Assembly (NCBI RefSeq): GCF_002087335.1
Contig: NZ_MWVJ01000008.1
Location: forward strand, 62,001-126,000
Origin: Pseudophaeobacter leonis
GTDB taxonomy: Bacteria > Pseudomonadota > Alphaproteobacteria > Rhodobacterales > Rhodobacteraceae
Length of the DNA stretch: 64,000 bases
Direction of reading: 5' to 3'
Below are positions 26,580 through 35,455 of the stretch, one piece after another; positions within the stretch are counted from its first letter, which is position 1, and each line of letters opens with the position of its first letter. Both the position numbers and the translations under genes were made by a program. Below the pieces are notes generated by a model. That model did no database searches and was not told the origin of the DNA. It saw only the letters and a list, made by a program, of their open reading frames with translations.

Positions 26580-27175
26580 TGTTCGATTACTCCCTGTAGT
26601 CCCAGGTAGTTGAGCAGCTCCACCAGAGGTAGTCCTAAAACGTTAAAGTAGCTGCCTTCTATGTTGGAAAACAAGCGAACCCCCTCTTCTTCGAGCTTAT
26701 AGCCGCCAACTGCGTCCTGGATGCTCTGCCAGTTTCGCGTCACATAAGAAGAGAGGTAGCCGTCAGAACAGTCATGCATCCGCAGGCGAACCTGTCCCAC
26801 GTGACGCCAGATCGGCTCGCCATCGCGGTATATAACGGCTGCGGACAACAACATGTGACGTTTGCCGCGCATCGCGCTAAGCTGCGCCAATGCCTCTTCG
26901 GGGGTTTTTGGTTTGGACAGAAGCTGGCCCTCAAAGTCGAGGACCTGATCACAGCCCAAAACCAGCGGGCCGGGTTTTTTCAGGCTCACCTTGCGGGCCT
27001 TTGCCTCGGCCAGGGCATCCGCAATGTCGCGCGGGCTGGCGCCTTCGGCCAGAAGAGCCGCCTTGATCGCCTCTTCATCCACACGGGCAACGGCTACCTC
27101 AAACGGCACCCCTGCCTGTCGTAAAAGCTGAGCACGGATCTGAGAGCCAGAGGCCAACAGGATGTGGGCAGACAT
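26576..27175 (-). CDS. maf: Maf family nucleotide pyrophosphatase
   Basis: A 199-residue Maf/YceF-type pyrophosphatase that hydrolyses noncanonical or methylated dNTP/UTP. Motifs: LASGSQIRAQLLRQAG at 6-21, the catalytic Asp in GCDQVLD, LSKPKTPEEA and GGYKLEEEG. ATG at 27175 opens MSAHILLASGS. It is the first gene of the leftward operon that faces away from the AT-rich gap I propose as the origin; a DnaA-box-like 9-mer touches its start codon. Confidence 0.93.
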   Translation of the reverse strand: MSAHILLASGSQIRAQLLRQAGVPFEVAVARVDEEAIKAALLAEGASPRDIADALAEAKARKVSLKKPGPLVLGCDQVLDFEGQLLSKPKTPEEALAQLSAMRGKRHMLLSAAVIYRDGEPIWRHVGQVRLRMHDCSDGYLSSYVTRNWQSIQDAVGGYKLEEEGVRLFSNIEGSYFNVLGLPLVELLNYLGLQGVIEQ

Positions 27176-27585
27176 GTGGAAAACCCCATGGAAAAGATGC
27201 ACAAGTTAGTAGGATGGTTTGTATGGTTTTTCCCGGTTTTGGCAAGTGCACAGGAAAAACCGGAATTCCACGGAACTGCGCGCTGATTCCTCCTCGGGGG
27301 ATAGGGATAACTTTGCAAGACGGGATATCTGCGATCTCCACGATTCCTCCAAAGGTTATCCCCATAGTAATCTTCATTAACAAAACCTTAATTTTCCTTA
27401 TTTTTAGGCGTGTTAACCAAAGTGTCATCAATAAGGCAGGTACTTTGCCGCAAAGTTATGCCCGTGGGGATAAACCCGTGAGGGAGTCAATAATCCACCG
27501 AAATCCTTGTCCCTACAAAAACATCATCCTTTAAATCTTTCTTTATTATTATAAGGGTGACCAATCAGAGCAAAGAGACAGACCT
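27176..27585. other. Candidate chromosomal replication origin (oriC)
   Basis: A 410-base noncoding gap, markedly more AT-rich than its surroundings. DnaA-box-like 9-mers: TTTTCCACA (complement of 27175-27183), TTATCCCTA (complement of 27302-27310), TTATCCCCA (27356-27364 and complement of 27465-27473) and TAATCCACC (27491-27499). AT-rich stretches at about 27369-27420 and 27516-27555 could melt. A CtrA-type site lies at 27377-27391. Genes on both sides point away (maf operon left, hemJ-rho-mnmEG-rsmG-parAB right), and parS/parAB are within 8 kb. This is the alphaproteobacterial origin arrangement, although hemE, which flanks the origin in Caulobacter, is absent here. Confidence 0.65.
27377..27391. 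promoter_or_regulatory. CtrA-type site in the putative origin
   Basis: TTAACAAAACCTTAA has the exact TTAA-N7-TTAA spacing of CtrA full sites; the final base is T rather than the consensus C on both strands. It is 12 bases from a DnaA-box-like TTATCCCCA, recalling the Caulobacter origin where CtrA blocks initiation. Confidence 0.4.
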
Positions 27586-28041
27586 ATGGACCTGACAGAC
27601 TGGATGTACATCCTGTACCCCTATGCGAAATCCCTGCACATCATGGCAGTGCTCAGCTGGATGGCGGGTCTGTTCTATCTCCCACGTCTGTTTGTGTATC
27701 ACGTGGAGCAGGCTGAGAAGGTTCCTGAAAGCCTGGCGATCTTTGTCACCATGGAGGACAAACTGCATCGTTTGATCATGCGGCCTGCAATGATGGTCAC
27801 ATGGGGTGCCGGGCTGTTCATGGTGTTTACGCCGGGAATAGTCGACTGGAGCGATCTGTGGCCCTGGAGCAAGGCTGTAGCGGTGATTGGCATGACCTGG
27901 TTCCACTATTGGCTTTTGCAGCGTCAGCGGGCGTTTTCTGCTGGGGAGAACGCGCTCTCTGGCCGGCGCTTTCGCATGATGAACGAGGTGCCGACCTTGC
28001 TGATGGTGGTGATCGTCGTTTCTGTGATCTTCAAGTTCTGA
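27586..28041 (+). CDS. hemJ: Protoporphyrinogen oxidase HemJ
   Basis: Membrane haem-synthesis enzyme oxidising protoporphyrinogen IX, used by most alphaproteobacteria lacking HemG/HemY. The 151-residue protein has four membrane segments and the family signature YAKSLHIMAVLSWMAGLFYL with the conserved His, then LPRLFVYHVE and MRPAMMVTWGAGL. It is the first gene to the right of the candidate origin and points towards rho. Confidence 0.92.
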   Translation: MDLTDWMYILYPYAKSLHIMAVLSWMAGLFYLPRLFVYHVEQAEKVPESLAIFVTMEDKLHRLIMRPAMMVTWGAGLFMVFTPGIVDWSDLWPWSKAVAVIGMTWFHYWLLQRQRAFSAGENALSGRRFRMMNEVPTLLMVVIVVSVIFKF

Positions 28042-28062
28042 CACTGGAAGTTCTGACTCTGG
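28033..28062 (+). repeat. 15-base tandem repeat across the hemJ stop
   Basis: AAGTTCTGACACTGG and AAGTTCTGACTCTGG stand head-to-tail (14 of 15 identical). The first copy contains the hemJ stop codon at 28039-28041. Probably a slipped-strand duplication without function. Confidence 0.5.
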
Positions 28063-28141
28063 GCGGCTTTGGCCCGCTATCGTAGCAGAGATTTGATCTG
28101 AGGCGGCTGAGAGGGTCGTAAGGCGCCATTGGTTACTTTGT

Positions 28142-28170
28142 TTGACTTACACAGCCTCTGCCCCTATGTA
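28142..28170 (+). promoter_or_regulatory. Possible rho promoter
   Basis: TTGACT (28142-28147) and TATGTA (28165-28170) with 17-base spacing lie 92 bases before rho in the 221-base hemJ-rho gap. The -35 matches well, the -10 only partly. A leader this long would allow Rho autoregulation. Confidence 0.35.
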
Positions 28171-28262
28171 TGGCCTCCAACGCGCCCGTCCGGGCATCCG
28201 TGTTCTCCGAACTTTGTAAAAAACCTCTCCCTGAATAGCCGGGGCATAAGGGCCATATATTG

Positions 28263-29534
28263 ATGACCGTCGACTCCCTAAATCTTTCTGATCTCAAGGC
28301 GCAAAGCCCTAAAAACCTTCTGGCTATGGCCGAAGAGCTCGAGATCGAAAACGCCTCGACAATGCGCAAGGGCGAGATGATGTTCCAGATCCTGCGCGAA
28401 CGTGCGGATGAAGGCTGGGAGATCGGCGGCGATGGGGTGCTTGAGGTGCTTCAGGATGGATTCGGTTTCCTGCGCTCGCCTGAGGCCAACTATCTGCCGG
28501 GTCCGGATGACATCTACGTTTCGCCAGATATGATCCGCAAACATTCGCTGCGCACCGGTGACACCATTGAGGGGCAGATCAAGGCGCCGCTGGACGCAGA
28601 ACGCTATTTTGCCATGACCAGCGTCACCAAGATCAATTTTGAGGACCCTGAAAAGGCGCGCCACAAGATCGCTTTTGACAACCTGACGCCGCTTTACCCT
28701 GATGAGCGCCTGAAGCTGGAAGTTGAGGATCCAACGATCAAGGACCGTACCGCACGCGTCATTGATCTGGTGGCACCCATCGGTAAAGGCCAGCGTGGGC
28801 TGATCGTGGCGCCGCCACGTACCGGTAAAACCGTGATCCTGCAAAACATTGCCAACTCGATCGAAAAGAACCACCCTGAGTGCTATCTGATCGTGCTTTT
28901 GATCGATGAACGCCCCGAAGAAGTCACCGACATGCAGCGCTCCGTAAAGGGCGAGGTTGTCTCCTCTACCTTTGATGAGCCTGCAACACGTCACGTTGCT
29001 GTGTCAGAGATGGTGATTGAAAAGGCCAAACGTTTGGTCGAGCATAAGCGAGATGTTGTTATCTTGCTCGACTCGATCACAAGACTTGGTAGGGCCTTCA
29101 ACACTGTTGTGCCGTCCTCTGGCAAGGTTCTGACCGGTGGTGTGGATGCAAACGCGCTGCAACGTCCCAAGCGCTTCTTTGGTGCTGCCCGTAATATCGA
29201 AGAGGGTGGCTCGCTCACCATTATTGCAACGGCGCTGATTGATACCGGCAGCCGGATGGATGAGGTCATCTTTGAAGAGTTCAAAGGTACCGGTAACTCT
29301 GAACTGGTTCTGGATCGTAAAATCGCCGACAAACGTGTGTTCCCGGCGATCGACATCCTCAAATCCGGCACCCGGAAAGAAGAGCTTTTGGTCGACAAAG
29401 GCGATCTCGCCAAGACCTTTGTTCTGCGCCGGATCCTCAACCCGATGGGCACGACCGATGCTGTCGAATTCCTGCTGGGCAAGTTGAAGCAAACCAAATC
29501 AAACTCTGATTTCTTTGATTCGATGAACACCTAA
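28263..29534 (+). CDS. rho: Transcription termination factor Rho
   Basis: Hexameric RNA-dependent ATPase, 423 residues. N-terminal [19 protein letters not shown], the cold-shock RNA-binding fold with GFGFLRS, Walker [12 protein letters not shown], Walker [12 protein letters not shown]-loop region [21 protein letters not shown] and R-loop [11 protein letters not shown] are all intact. ATG at 28263 is preferred to TTG at 28260; an AAGGG element precedes it. It leads the mnmE-mnmG-rsmG-parAB cluster. Confidence 0.97.
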   Translation: MTVDSLNLSDLKAQSPKNLLAMAEELEIENASTMRKGEMMFQILRERADEGWEIGGDGVLEVLQDGFGFLRSPEANYLPGPDDIYVSPDMIRKHSLRTGDTIEGQIKAPLDAERYFAMTSVTKINFEDPEKARHKIAFDNLTPLYPDERLKLEVEDPTIKDRTARVIDLVAPIGKGQRGLIVAPPRTGKTVILQNIANSIEKNHPECYLIVLLIDERPEEVTDMQRSVKGEVVSSTFDEPATRHVAVSEMVIEKAKRLVEHKRDVVILLDSITRLGRAFNTVVPSSGKVLTGGVDANALQRPKRFFGAARNIEEGGSLTIIATALIDTGSRMDEVIFEEFKGTGNSELVLDRKIADKRVFPAIDILKSGTRKEELLVDKGDLAKTFVLRRILNPMGTTDAVEFLLGKLKQTKSNSDFFDSMNT

Positions 29535-29564
29535 AACCCCAGCTGGCTGAAAAGGAAGGCCAAC

Positions 29565-30863
29565 ATGGATACGATTTTTGCGTTGGCCTCCGCCCAAGGG
29601 AAGGCCGGAGTGTCCGTAGTGCGCATTTCCGGACCCAATGCCTTGGAGGCCGCGAACCAGATCTGTGACCGTCCTTTGCCCGAAAAGGGCCGGGGGCTGC
29701 GCATTCTACGGGATGCGGACGGCAATCATCTGGACGAGGCTTTGGTGCTGACCTTCAAGGCGCCGGCCAGCTTTACCGGCGAAAATATCGTTGAATTTCA
29801 GGTGCATGGAAGCACCGCTGTGGTGTCATCTGTATTGGATACTCTGTCTGCGACCCTGGATCTGCGCCTAGCCGAGCCCGGAGAGTTTACCAGACGCGCG
29901 CTTGAAAACGGTAAGTTGGATCTGGCTCAGGTCGAGGGTCTGGCAGATCTGATTGATGCTGAAACCGAGGCGCAGCGTAAACAGGCGCAGGTGGTTTTGT
30001 CTGGCGGTGTTGGTCAATTGGCGGAACGCTGGCGCATCGATTTGATACGGGCAGCTTCGCTTATTGAGGTGACCATTGATTTCGCGGACGAGGACGTTCC
30101 GGTTGATGTCACCCCAGAGGTAACAGCGTTGCTAGAGGGTGTTGCGACCGATCTGCAACGCGAAACCGATGGTGTCAAAATAGCAGAGAGGATTCGGGAC
30201 GGCTTTGAAGTTGCCATTATAGGTGCGCCAAATGTCGGAAAATCTACTCTTCTCAATGCCTTAGCTGGACGAGAAGCCGCGATTACATCCGAATATGCCG
30301 GCACGACACGCGACGTGATTGAGGTTCGTATGGACCTTGGCGGGTTGCCTGTGACGCTATTGGATACAGCCGGCCTGAGAGAGACCGACGATCATGTCGA
30401 AGGAATAGGTATTGAACTGGCGCGTAAACGCGCAGAGCATGCCGATCTCCGGGTTTTTCTCGCTGAACGCGCGGATTCCCTGGATCTCGAAATGCGCGCG
30501 GGTGACATACGCCTGATACCAAAGGCCGATACCCTTGCTGACACTTTGTCTGATACCCAGGGGGCGATTTCTGGAAAAACCGGCGAAGGGGTCGACGCCC
30601 TTGTCCTGCACATTTCCAAAGTCCTGAAGGATCGCTCGACACAGGTAGGGGTTGCAACCCGGGCTCGGCATCGCGACATGATGATGCAGGCCTTGGCGAG
30701 CATTAAGGATGCTCAAAAGGTTCTTGAGCGTGGATCAGAGTTTTATGATATAGCAGCCGAGGATATGCGGTCGGCCATCCGGGCTCTCGAGATGCTTGTT
30801 GGCCGCGTCGGTGTTGAGAATCTCCTTGATGAGATTTTCTCTAGTTTCTGTCTTGGAAAGTAA
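29565..30863 (+). CDS. mnmE: tRNA modification GTPase MnmE (TrmE)
   Basis: With MnmG makes (carboxymethyl)aminomethyl-uridine at tRNA wobble U34. The 432-residue protein has the formyl-THF binding domain ([20 protein letters not shown]), helical domain, G domain with [16 protein letters not shown] (G1), [11 protein letters not shown] (G2), DTAGLRE (G3), and the C-terminal FCLGK whose Cys is essential. The canonical G4 NKxD is replaced by a loose IPKADTL. mnmG starts three bases after the stop. Confidence 0.95.
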   Translation: MDTIFALASAQGKAGVSVVRISGPNALEAANQICDRPLPEKGRGLRILRDADGNHLDEALVLTFKAPASFTGENIVEFQVHGSTAVVSSVLDTLSATLDLRLAEPGEFTRRALENGKLDLAQVEGLADLIDAETEAQRKQAQVVLSGGVGQLAERWRIDLIRAASLIEVTIDFADEDVPVDVTPEVTALLEGVATDLQRETDGVKIAERIRDGFEVAIIGAPNVGKSTLLNALAGREAAITSEYAGTTRDVIEVRMDLGGLPVTLLDTAGLRETDDHVEGIGIELARKRAEHADLRVFLAERADSLDLEMRAGDIRLIPKADTLADTLSDTQGAISGKTGEGVDALVLHISKVLKDRSTQVGVATRARHRDMMMQALASIKDAQKVLERGSEFYDIAAEDMRSAIRALEMLVGRVGVENLLDEIFSSFCLGK

Positions 30864-30866
30864 GGA

Positions 30867-32749
30867 GTGTTTCACGTGAAACATTCAAAGTTTGATGTCC
30901 TGGTTATTGGCGGCGGTCACGCCGGCACAGAAGCCGCCCATGCCGCGGCCCGTATGGGCGTGCGCTCGGCTCTTGTGACTCTCACGCGAGATGGCATTGG
31001 TGTAATGTCTTGCAATCCAGCGATTGGTGGATTGGGTAAGGGGCATTTGGTCAGAGAAATTGACGCCATGGATGGTGTCATGGGCCGTGTGGCAGACCTG
31101 GCAGGAATTCAATTCAGATTACTGAACCGCCGAAAAGGTCCCGCAGTCCAGGGGCCTCGGGCGCAGTCAGATCGAAGCATCTACCGCCGGGAAATGCTCA
31201 AAGCGACCGAAGAACAGCCTAATCTCGAGATCATAGAAGGGGAGGCGACCGACTTTTTGATGACAGGATCACGCGTCTCTGGCGTTGTTTTGGCCGATGG
31301 CAGTGAAATCCCCAGTCAGACAGTCATTTTGACGTCTGGCACCTTTCTGCGTGGCATTATTCATATTGGTGACGTGTCAAAGCCGGGCGGCCGCATGGGA
31401 GATCGCCCGTCGATCAAACTTGCAGAGCGACTTGATAGCTTTGACCTTCCCATGGGGCGGCTCAAGACCGGCACACCCCCGCGGCTGGATGGACGGACGA
31501 TCAATTGGGACATTCTGGAAGGCCAGCCGGGCGACGAGGATCCGACCTTCTTTTCGTTTATGACTAAGAGCATATCAGCAAAGCAGGTTGTCTGTGGCAT
31601 TACCCACACAAACGAAAAAACCCATGATATCATTCGGGAAAATCTGACACGGTCAGCAATGTATGGCGGACATATTGACGGTGTCGGGCCGCGATATTGC
31701 CCCTCGATTGAGGATAAGATTGTCCGCTTTGGCGAAAAGACATCGCATCAGATATTCTTGGAACCCGAAGGTGTAAATGATCACACGGTGTATCCAAACG
31801 GTATTTCGACCAGCCTGCCGGTCGATGTGCAAAATGACTATGTTAAATCCATAGTTGGGCTGGAACAGGCCGTTATCCTGCAGCCAGGTTATGCCATCGA
31901 ATATGACTACATCGACCCACGGGCGCTGACGCTCGAACTGGCGCTTAAGGACGTGCCCGGTTTGTATCTTGCAGGCCAGATTAACGGCACCACCGGCTAT
32001 GAAGAAGCGGCGGCCCAGGGGTTGGTTGCGGGACTGAACGCAGCCAGCTCCTGTTTAGGGCGGGATCCGGTGATGTTTGGGCGATCAAACAGCTATATTG
32101 GGGTCATGGTTGATGACCTCACCACCCACGGCGTGACAGAGCCCTATCGTATGTTCACTTCCAGGGCTGAATTTCGCCTGTCCTTACGAGCGGATAATGC
32201 AGACCAAAGGCTTACGCCACTGGCGATTGGTCTGGGTGCGTTTCAGATACCCGACGTTTTGCCTACGAGGAAAAGTGGGATCGCTTGCAAGAGACCCGGA
32301 GTGAACTGGAATCTTCGATTTTTACACCAAAACAAATTTCTCAAGCCGGGATCTATGTCAATCAGGATGGAAATAAGCGCAGCGCCTTTGATGTGCTTGC
32401 TTTTCCAGACGTCAGTTTTGACGATCTTATTCCGCTTTTGCCCAGTTGCGAAGCTGCAGATGAAGAGATACGGCGTCAGCTGGAACGGGATGCGCTTTAC
32501 GTTCACTACATAGCACGTCAGGAAAAAGAGATCGCGGCAGTAAAACGGGATGAAGGACATGTCATTCCAACGGGTTTTGATTACGGCGCTATCGAAGGCC
32601 TTTCTGCTGAGCTGAAGCAAAAGCTAGCCATGGCTCGCCCTGAAACACTTGCAAAGGCCAGTCGAATTGGCGGTATGACGCCAGCAGGATTGGCTCTCAT
32701 ACTGGCCAGATTGCGAAGAGATAAGAGAATTCAGGAGAAAACCGCATGA
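30867..32749 (+). CDS. mnmG: tRNA uridine-5-carboxymethylaminomethyl enzyme MnmG (frameshifted)
   Basis: FAD enzyme partnering MnmE in wobble-uridine modification. The GTG at 30867 follows AAGGA and begins (V)[23 protein letters not shown] with the FAD-binding [24 protein letters not shown] and [16 protein letters not shown] follow. After [16 protein letters not shown] the frame breaks near 32237 and resumes as [16 protein letters not shown] to the stop at 32749. One base is missing (GGTGCG versus GGTTGCG would restore it). C-terminal MnmE-binding helices are complete in the second frame. The stop overlaps rsmG by ATGA. Confidence 0.95.
30868..30883. promoter_or_regulatory. parS: parS centromere site 1
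   Basis: TGTTTCACGTGAAACA, a perfect 16-base ParB-binding palindrome, overlaps the mnmG start so that it encodes FHVKH at residues 2-6. It is 3.3 kb from the candidate origin and 3.3 kb from parB. Confidence 0.95.
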
Positions 32750-33366
32750 CTCAAATGGACCTCCCGGAGCAACTGGGTGTTTCACGTGAAACAATGGAAC
32801 GGTTGAAGAAATTCGAGGAAGTTCTTTTGAAGTGGAACCCTCGTATCAACTTGGTGTCCAAAAACAGTCTTCCCCACCTGTGGCAAAGGCATATCGCGGA
32901 TTCTGTCCAAGTCTATGATTGCGCAAAGGACATTGGTGAAAGCTGGTTGGATATTGGCAGCGGCGGCGGTTTTCCTGGTATCGTGATCGCTATTCTGGCC
33001 GCCGAACGCTCTCCTCATACCAAAGTCACTCTTATTGAGAGTGATCAGCGCAAATCTGCCTTTCTGAGGACAGCAGCGCGGGAATGTGGTGTGTCAATTA
33101 CAGTATTGAATAAGCGCATTGAACAGGTTGAACCTCTTGGTGCCCAAATCATGTCTGCGCGGGCTGTGGCGGATCTGGATACATTGCTTGCCTTTGCTGA
33201 ACGACATTTAGCTGATGGCGGTGTTGCGCTCTTTCCTAAAGGGGAAAGTTGGAAAAAAGAATTCGATGCCGCAACGAAGAGATGGCGATTTGACGTTGAA
33301 ACCATTACAAGTTTGACTGAAACTGAAGCAGTTATTCTGAAGATCAAGGGAATCACGCGTGTCTGA
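32746..33366 (+). CDS. rsmG: 16S rRNA m7G527 methyltransferase RsmG (GidB)
   Basis: Methylates G527 of 16S rRNA with SAM. The 206-residue protein contains the parS-encoded VSRETMERL, the WNPRINLVSKNS substrate region, SAM-binding LDIGSGGGFPGIV (about 69-81) and SARAVADL. ATGA overlap with mnmG and an 8-base overlap with parA show a continuous operon mnmE-mnmG-rsmG-parA-parB. Confidence 0.96.
   Translation: MTQMDLPEQLGVSRETMERLKKFEEVLLKWNPRINLVSKNSLPHLWQRHIADSVQVYDCAKDIGESWLDIGSGGGFPGIVIAILAAERSPHTKVTLIESDQRKSAFLRTAARECGVSITVLNKRIEQVEPLGAQIMSARAVADLDTLLAFAERHLADGGVALFPKGESWKKEFDAATKRWRFDVETITSLTETEAVILKIKGITRV
32778..32793. promoter_or_regulatory. parS: parS centromere site 2
   Basis: A second perfect TGTTTCACGTGAAACA, inside rsmG, where it is translated as the conserved VSRET near residues 12-16. 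It lies 1.9 kb from site 1 and 0.6 kb before parA. Confidence 0.95.
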
Positions 33367-34168
33367 TCTATCCCGCCCGGAGGGGCCACGAATTATCGCG
33401 GTTGCAAATCAAAAGGGTGGAGTGGGAAAAACAACAACAACCATAAACCTTGCAGCAGCTTTGGTTGAAACCGGTTTGCGTGTTCTTGTTGTTGACCTTG
33501 ATCCCCAGGGAAATGCTTCAACCGGGCTTGGAATTGACAGCGCGGATCGGGATGCAACAACCTACGATCTTCTTGTCGACGATGCGCCGTTAGGTGACGT
33601 TATTCGGACAACTGAGATTGAAGACCTTTGCATTATTCCGGCAACTGTTGATCTGAGCTCTGCTGATATCGAGCTTTTTGCCAATGAAAAACGCAGCTAT
33701 CTTTTGCATGATGCTTTGCGGCAGACGGCCATGGACGAGTATGAGTGGGATTATGTGCTGATTGACTGCCCTCCGTCTCTTAACCGTTGGACAGTAAATG
33801 CAATGGTCGCGGCGCATTCGGTTCTGATTCCACTGCAAAGTGAATTCTTTGCTTTGGAAGGTGTGTCGCAGCTGCTTTTGACAATTCGGGAAGTCCGTCA
33901 ATCCGCGAATCCAAACTTGCGGATTGAGGGTATTGTCTTAACCATGTTTGACCGCCGCAATAACCTGTCACAGCAGGTCGAGAAAGATGCGCGCGACAAT
34001 CTTGGTGAACTGGTGTTTAAAACCAAGATCCCACGAAATGTACGTGTCAGTGAAGCACCTTCTTATGCTCTGCCCGTGCTTAACTATGATAGCAACTCTC
34101 TTGGAGCCAAGGCCTATCGGTCGCTGGCAGAAGAGTTGATTTCGAACAACCAGAACGTGGCAGCGTGA
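33359..34168 (+). CDS. parA: Chromosome partitioning ATPase ParA (Soj)
   Basis: Deviant Walker-type ATPase that moves ParB-parS complexes to segregate the chromosome. The 269-residue protein starts at GTG 33359 inside the rsmG end and carries ANQKGGVGKTTTTINLAAAL with both lysines, LVVDLDPQGNAST and DYVLIDCPPSL. Where the family almost always reads SLNLLTVNA, this sequence reads SLNRWTVNA; adding a T after CC and dropping a G after TTG (33784-33792) would restore LL, suggesting two compensating base errors. Confidence 0.95.
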   Translation: MSDLSRPEGPRIIAVANQKGGVGKTTTTINLAAALVETGLRVLVVDLDPQGNASTGLGIDSADRDATTYDLLVDDAPLGDVIRTTEIEDLCIIPATVDLSSADIELFANEKRSYLLHDALRQTAMDEYEWDYVLIDCPPSLNRWTVNAMVAAHSVLIPLQSEFFALEGVSQLLLTIREVRQSANPNLRIEGIVLTMFDRRNNLSQQVEKDARDNLGELVFKTKIPRNVRVSEAPSYALPVLNYDSNSLGAKAYRSLAEELISNNQNVAA

Positions 34169-34182
34169 CAGCGGAGCAGAAT

Positions 34183-35076
34183 ATGTCTGAAAAGAAAACT
34201 AAACCTCGGGGCCTAGGGCGTGGACTGTCAGCATTGATGGCGGATGTGAACCCAGAGCCGGTGAGCACAGAAGTGCAATCCCCTCGCAATGCGGAAATTC
34301 TGGTTCCGATTGAAAAGGTTATCGCAAACCCGGATCAGCCTCGTCGTCAGTTCCTGCAGGAGGATCTGGACGATCTAACTGCGTCCATTAAGGAAAAGGG
34401 CGTTCTGCAGCCGCTGATCGTGCGTCCACGTCCCGGCGATATGTATGAAATTGTTGCTGGTGAACGGCGCTGGCGCGCGGCGCAGGCCGCACAACTTCAT
34501 GAAGTTCCCGTGCTGATCCGTGACTATTCCGATGTTGAGATGATGGAAGTTGCCATCATTGAAAACATTCAACGTTCCGATCTGAACGCGATGGAAGAAG
34601 CGCATAGCTATAAGCAGCTGATGGAACGCTTTGGCCACACTCAGGAAAAAATGGCAGAGGCTCTGGGGAAGAGCCGCAGCCATATTGCTAACCTGGTTCG
34701 CTTGTTGCATCTGCCCGAAGATGTGCGCACCCTGGTGCATGAGCGCAAGCTGTCAGCGGGTCATGCCCGCGCTCTGATCACGTCTGACAATGCCTCTGAG
34801 CTGGCCAGCAAGATTGTCAAAGGCGGCTTGTCTGTCAGGGCAACCGAGGCACTGGTCAAAAAGGACGCGGCGGGGCTTCAGCCAACTGCTGTCAGAAAAC
34901 CCCGCAGTGCTGCAGAAAAAGATGCAGATACCAAGGCACTGGAAGGGGATCTGTCAGCGATTTTGCGGATGAAAGTCTCGATTGATCACAAGGCAGGTGG
35001 AGAATCCGGGTCAGTGACGATCAGCTATGACAGTCTTGATCAGCTTGATGAGCTTTGCAATATCCTGAGCAAGTAA
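34183..35076 (+). CDS. parB: Chromosome partitioning protein ParB
   Basis: CTP-dependent clamp that loads at parS. From ATG 34183 the protein has 297 residues: ParA-binding N-terminus with [13 protein letters not shown], CTPase motifs including [22 protein letters not shown], an HTH ([20 protein letters not shown]) and a C-terminal dimerisation domain. GTG at 34165 overlaps the parA stop and is a possible alternative start, but a GGAG site favours 34183. The stop is immediately followed by the stop of the convergent DUF454 gene. Confidence 0.96.
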   Translation: MSEKKTKPRGLGRGLSALMADVNPEPVSTEVQSPRNAEILVPIEKVIANPDQPRRQFLQEDLDDLTASIKEKGVLQPLIVRPRPGDMYEIVAGERRWRAAQAAQLHEVPVLIRDYSDVEMMEVAIIENIQRSDLNAMEEAHSYKQLMERFGHTQEKMAEALGKSRSHIANLVRLLHLPEDVRTLVHERKLSAGHARALITSDNASELASKIVKGGLSVRATEALVKKDAAGLQPTAVRKPRSAAEKDADTKALEGDLSAILRMKVSIDHKAGGESGSVTISYDSLDQLDELCNILSK

Positions 35077-35430
35077 TCAGGAGTTTGGCCGGGTCCAGAT
35101 AAAGGTCAGGACTGCTGTCAGAACGACAATCTGAATGCCCACCACATGCGCTGGGGCGCCCAGGATAAAAGACAGCATTAGGACGGCGGCAATCGAAACG
35201 GTTGCCGCTTTTTTTGCGCCCGGCCGAATAGCGCCGCGCTCGTTCCAGTCCATAATCATCGGCCCAAAGGTACGGTGAGAGATCAGCCAGGAATGCAGCC
35301 GTTCCGATGAATTGGCAAAACAGAACGTCGCCAATAGCAAAAATGGCACGGTCGGAAGAAGCGGAAGAAGCACGCCGATCAGGGCCAGGCCGAGGGACAG
35401 AATGCCGATGCCGGCGTAGAGAAATCTCAT
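35077..35430 (-). CDS. DUF454 (YbaN-like) inner-membrane protein
   Basis: A 117-residue membrane protein with the DUF454 pattern: LIGVLLPLLPTVPFLLLATFCFANSSERLHSW, SHRTFGPMIMDWNERGAI, then two more membrane helices. Function unknown (E. coli YbaN). Its last base touches the parB stop, leaving no room for a separate terminator. ATG 35430 is 25 bases downstream of the hemW stop, so it may be the last gene of the rph-rdgB-hemW operon. Confidence 0.9.
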   Translation of the reverse strand: MRFLYAGIGILSLGLALIGVLLPLLPTVPFLLLATFCFANSSERLHSWLISHRTFGPMIMDWNERGAIRPGAKKAATVSIAAVLMLSFILGAPAHVVGIQIVVLTAVLTFIWTRPNS

Positions 35431-35455
35431 CTGTCTGATCCCATCTGCAAAAGGG

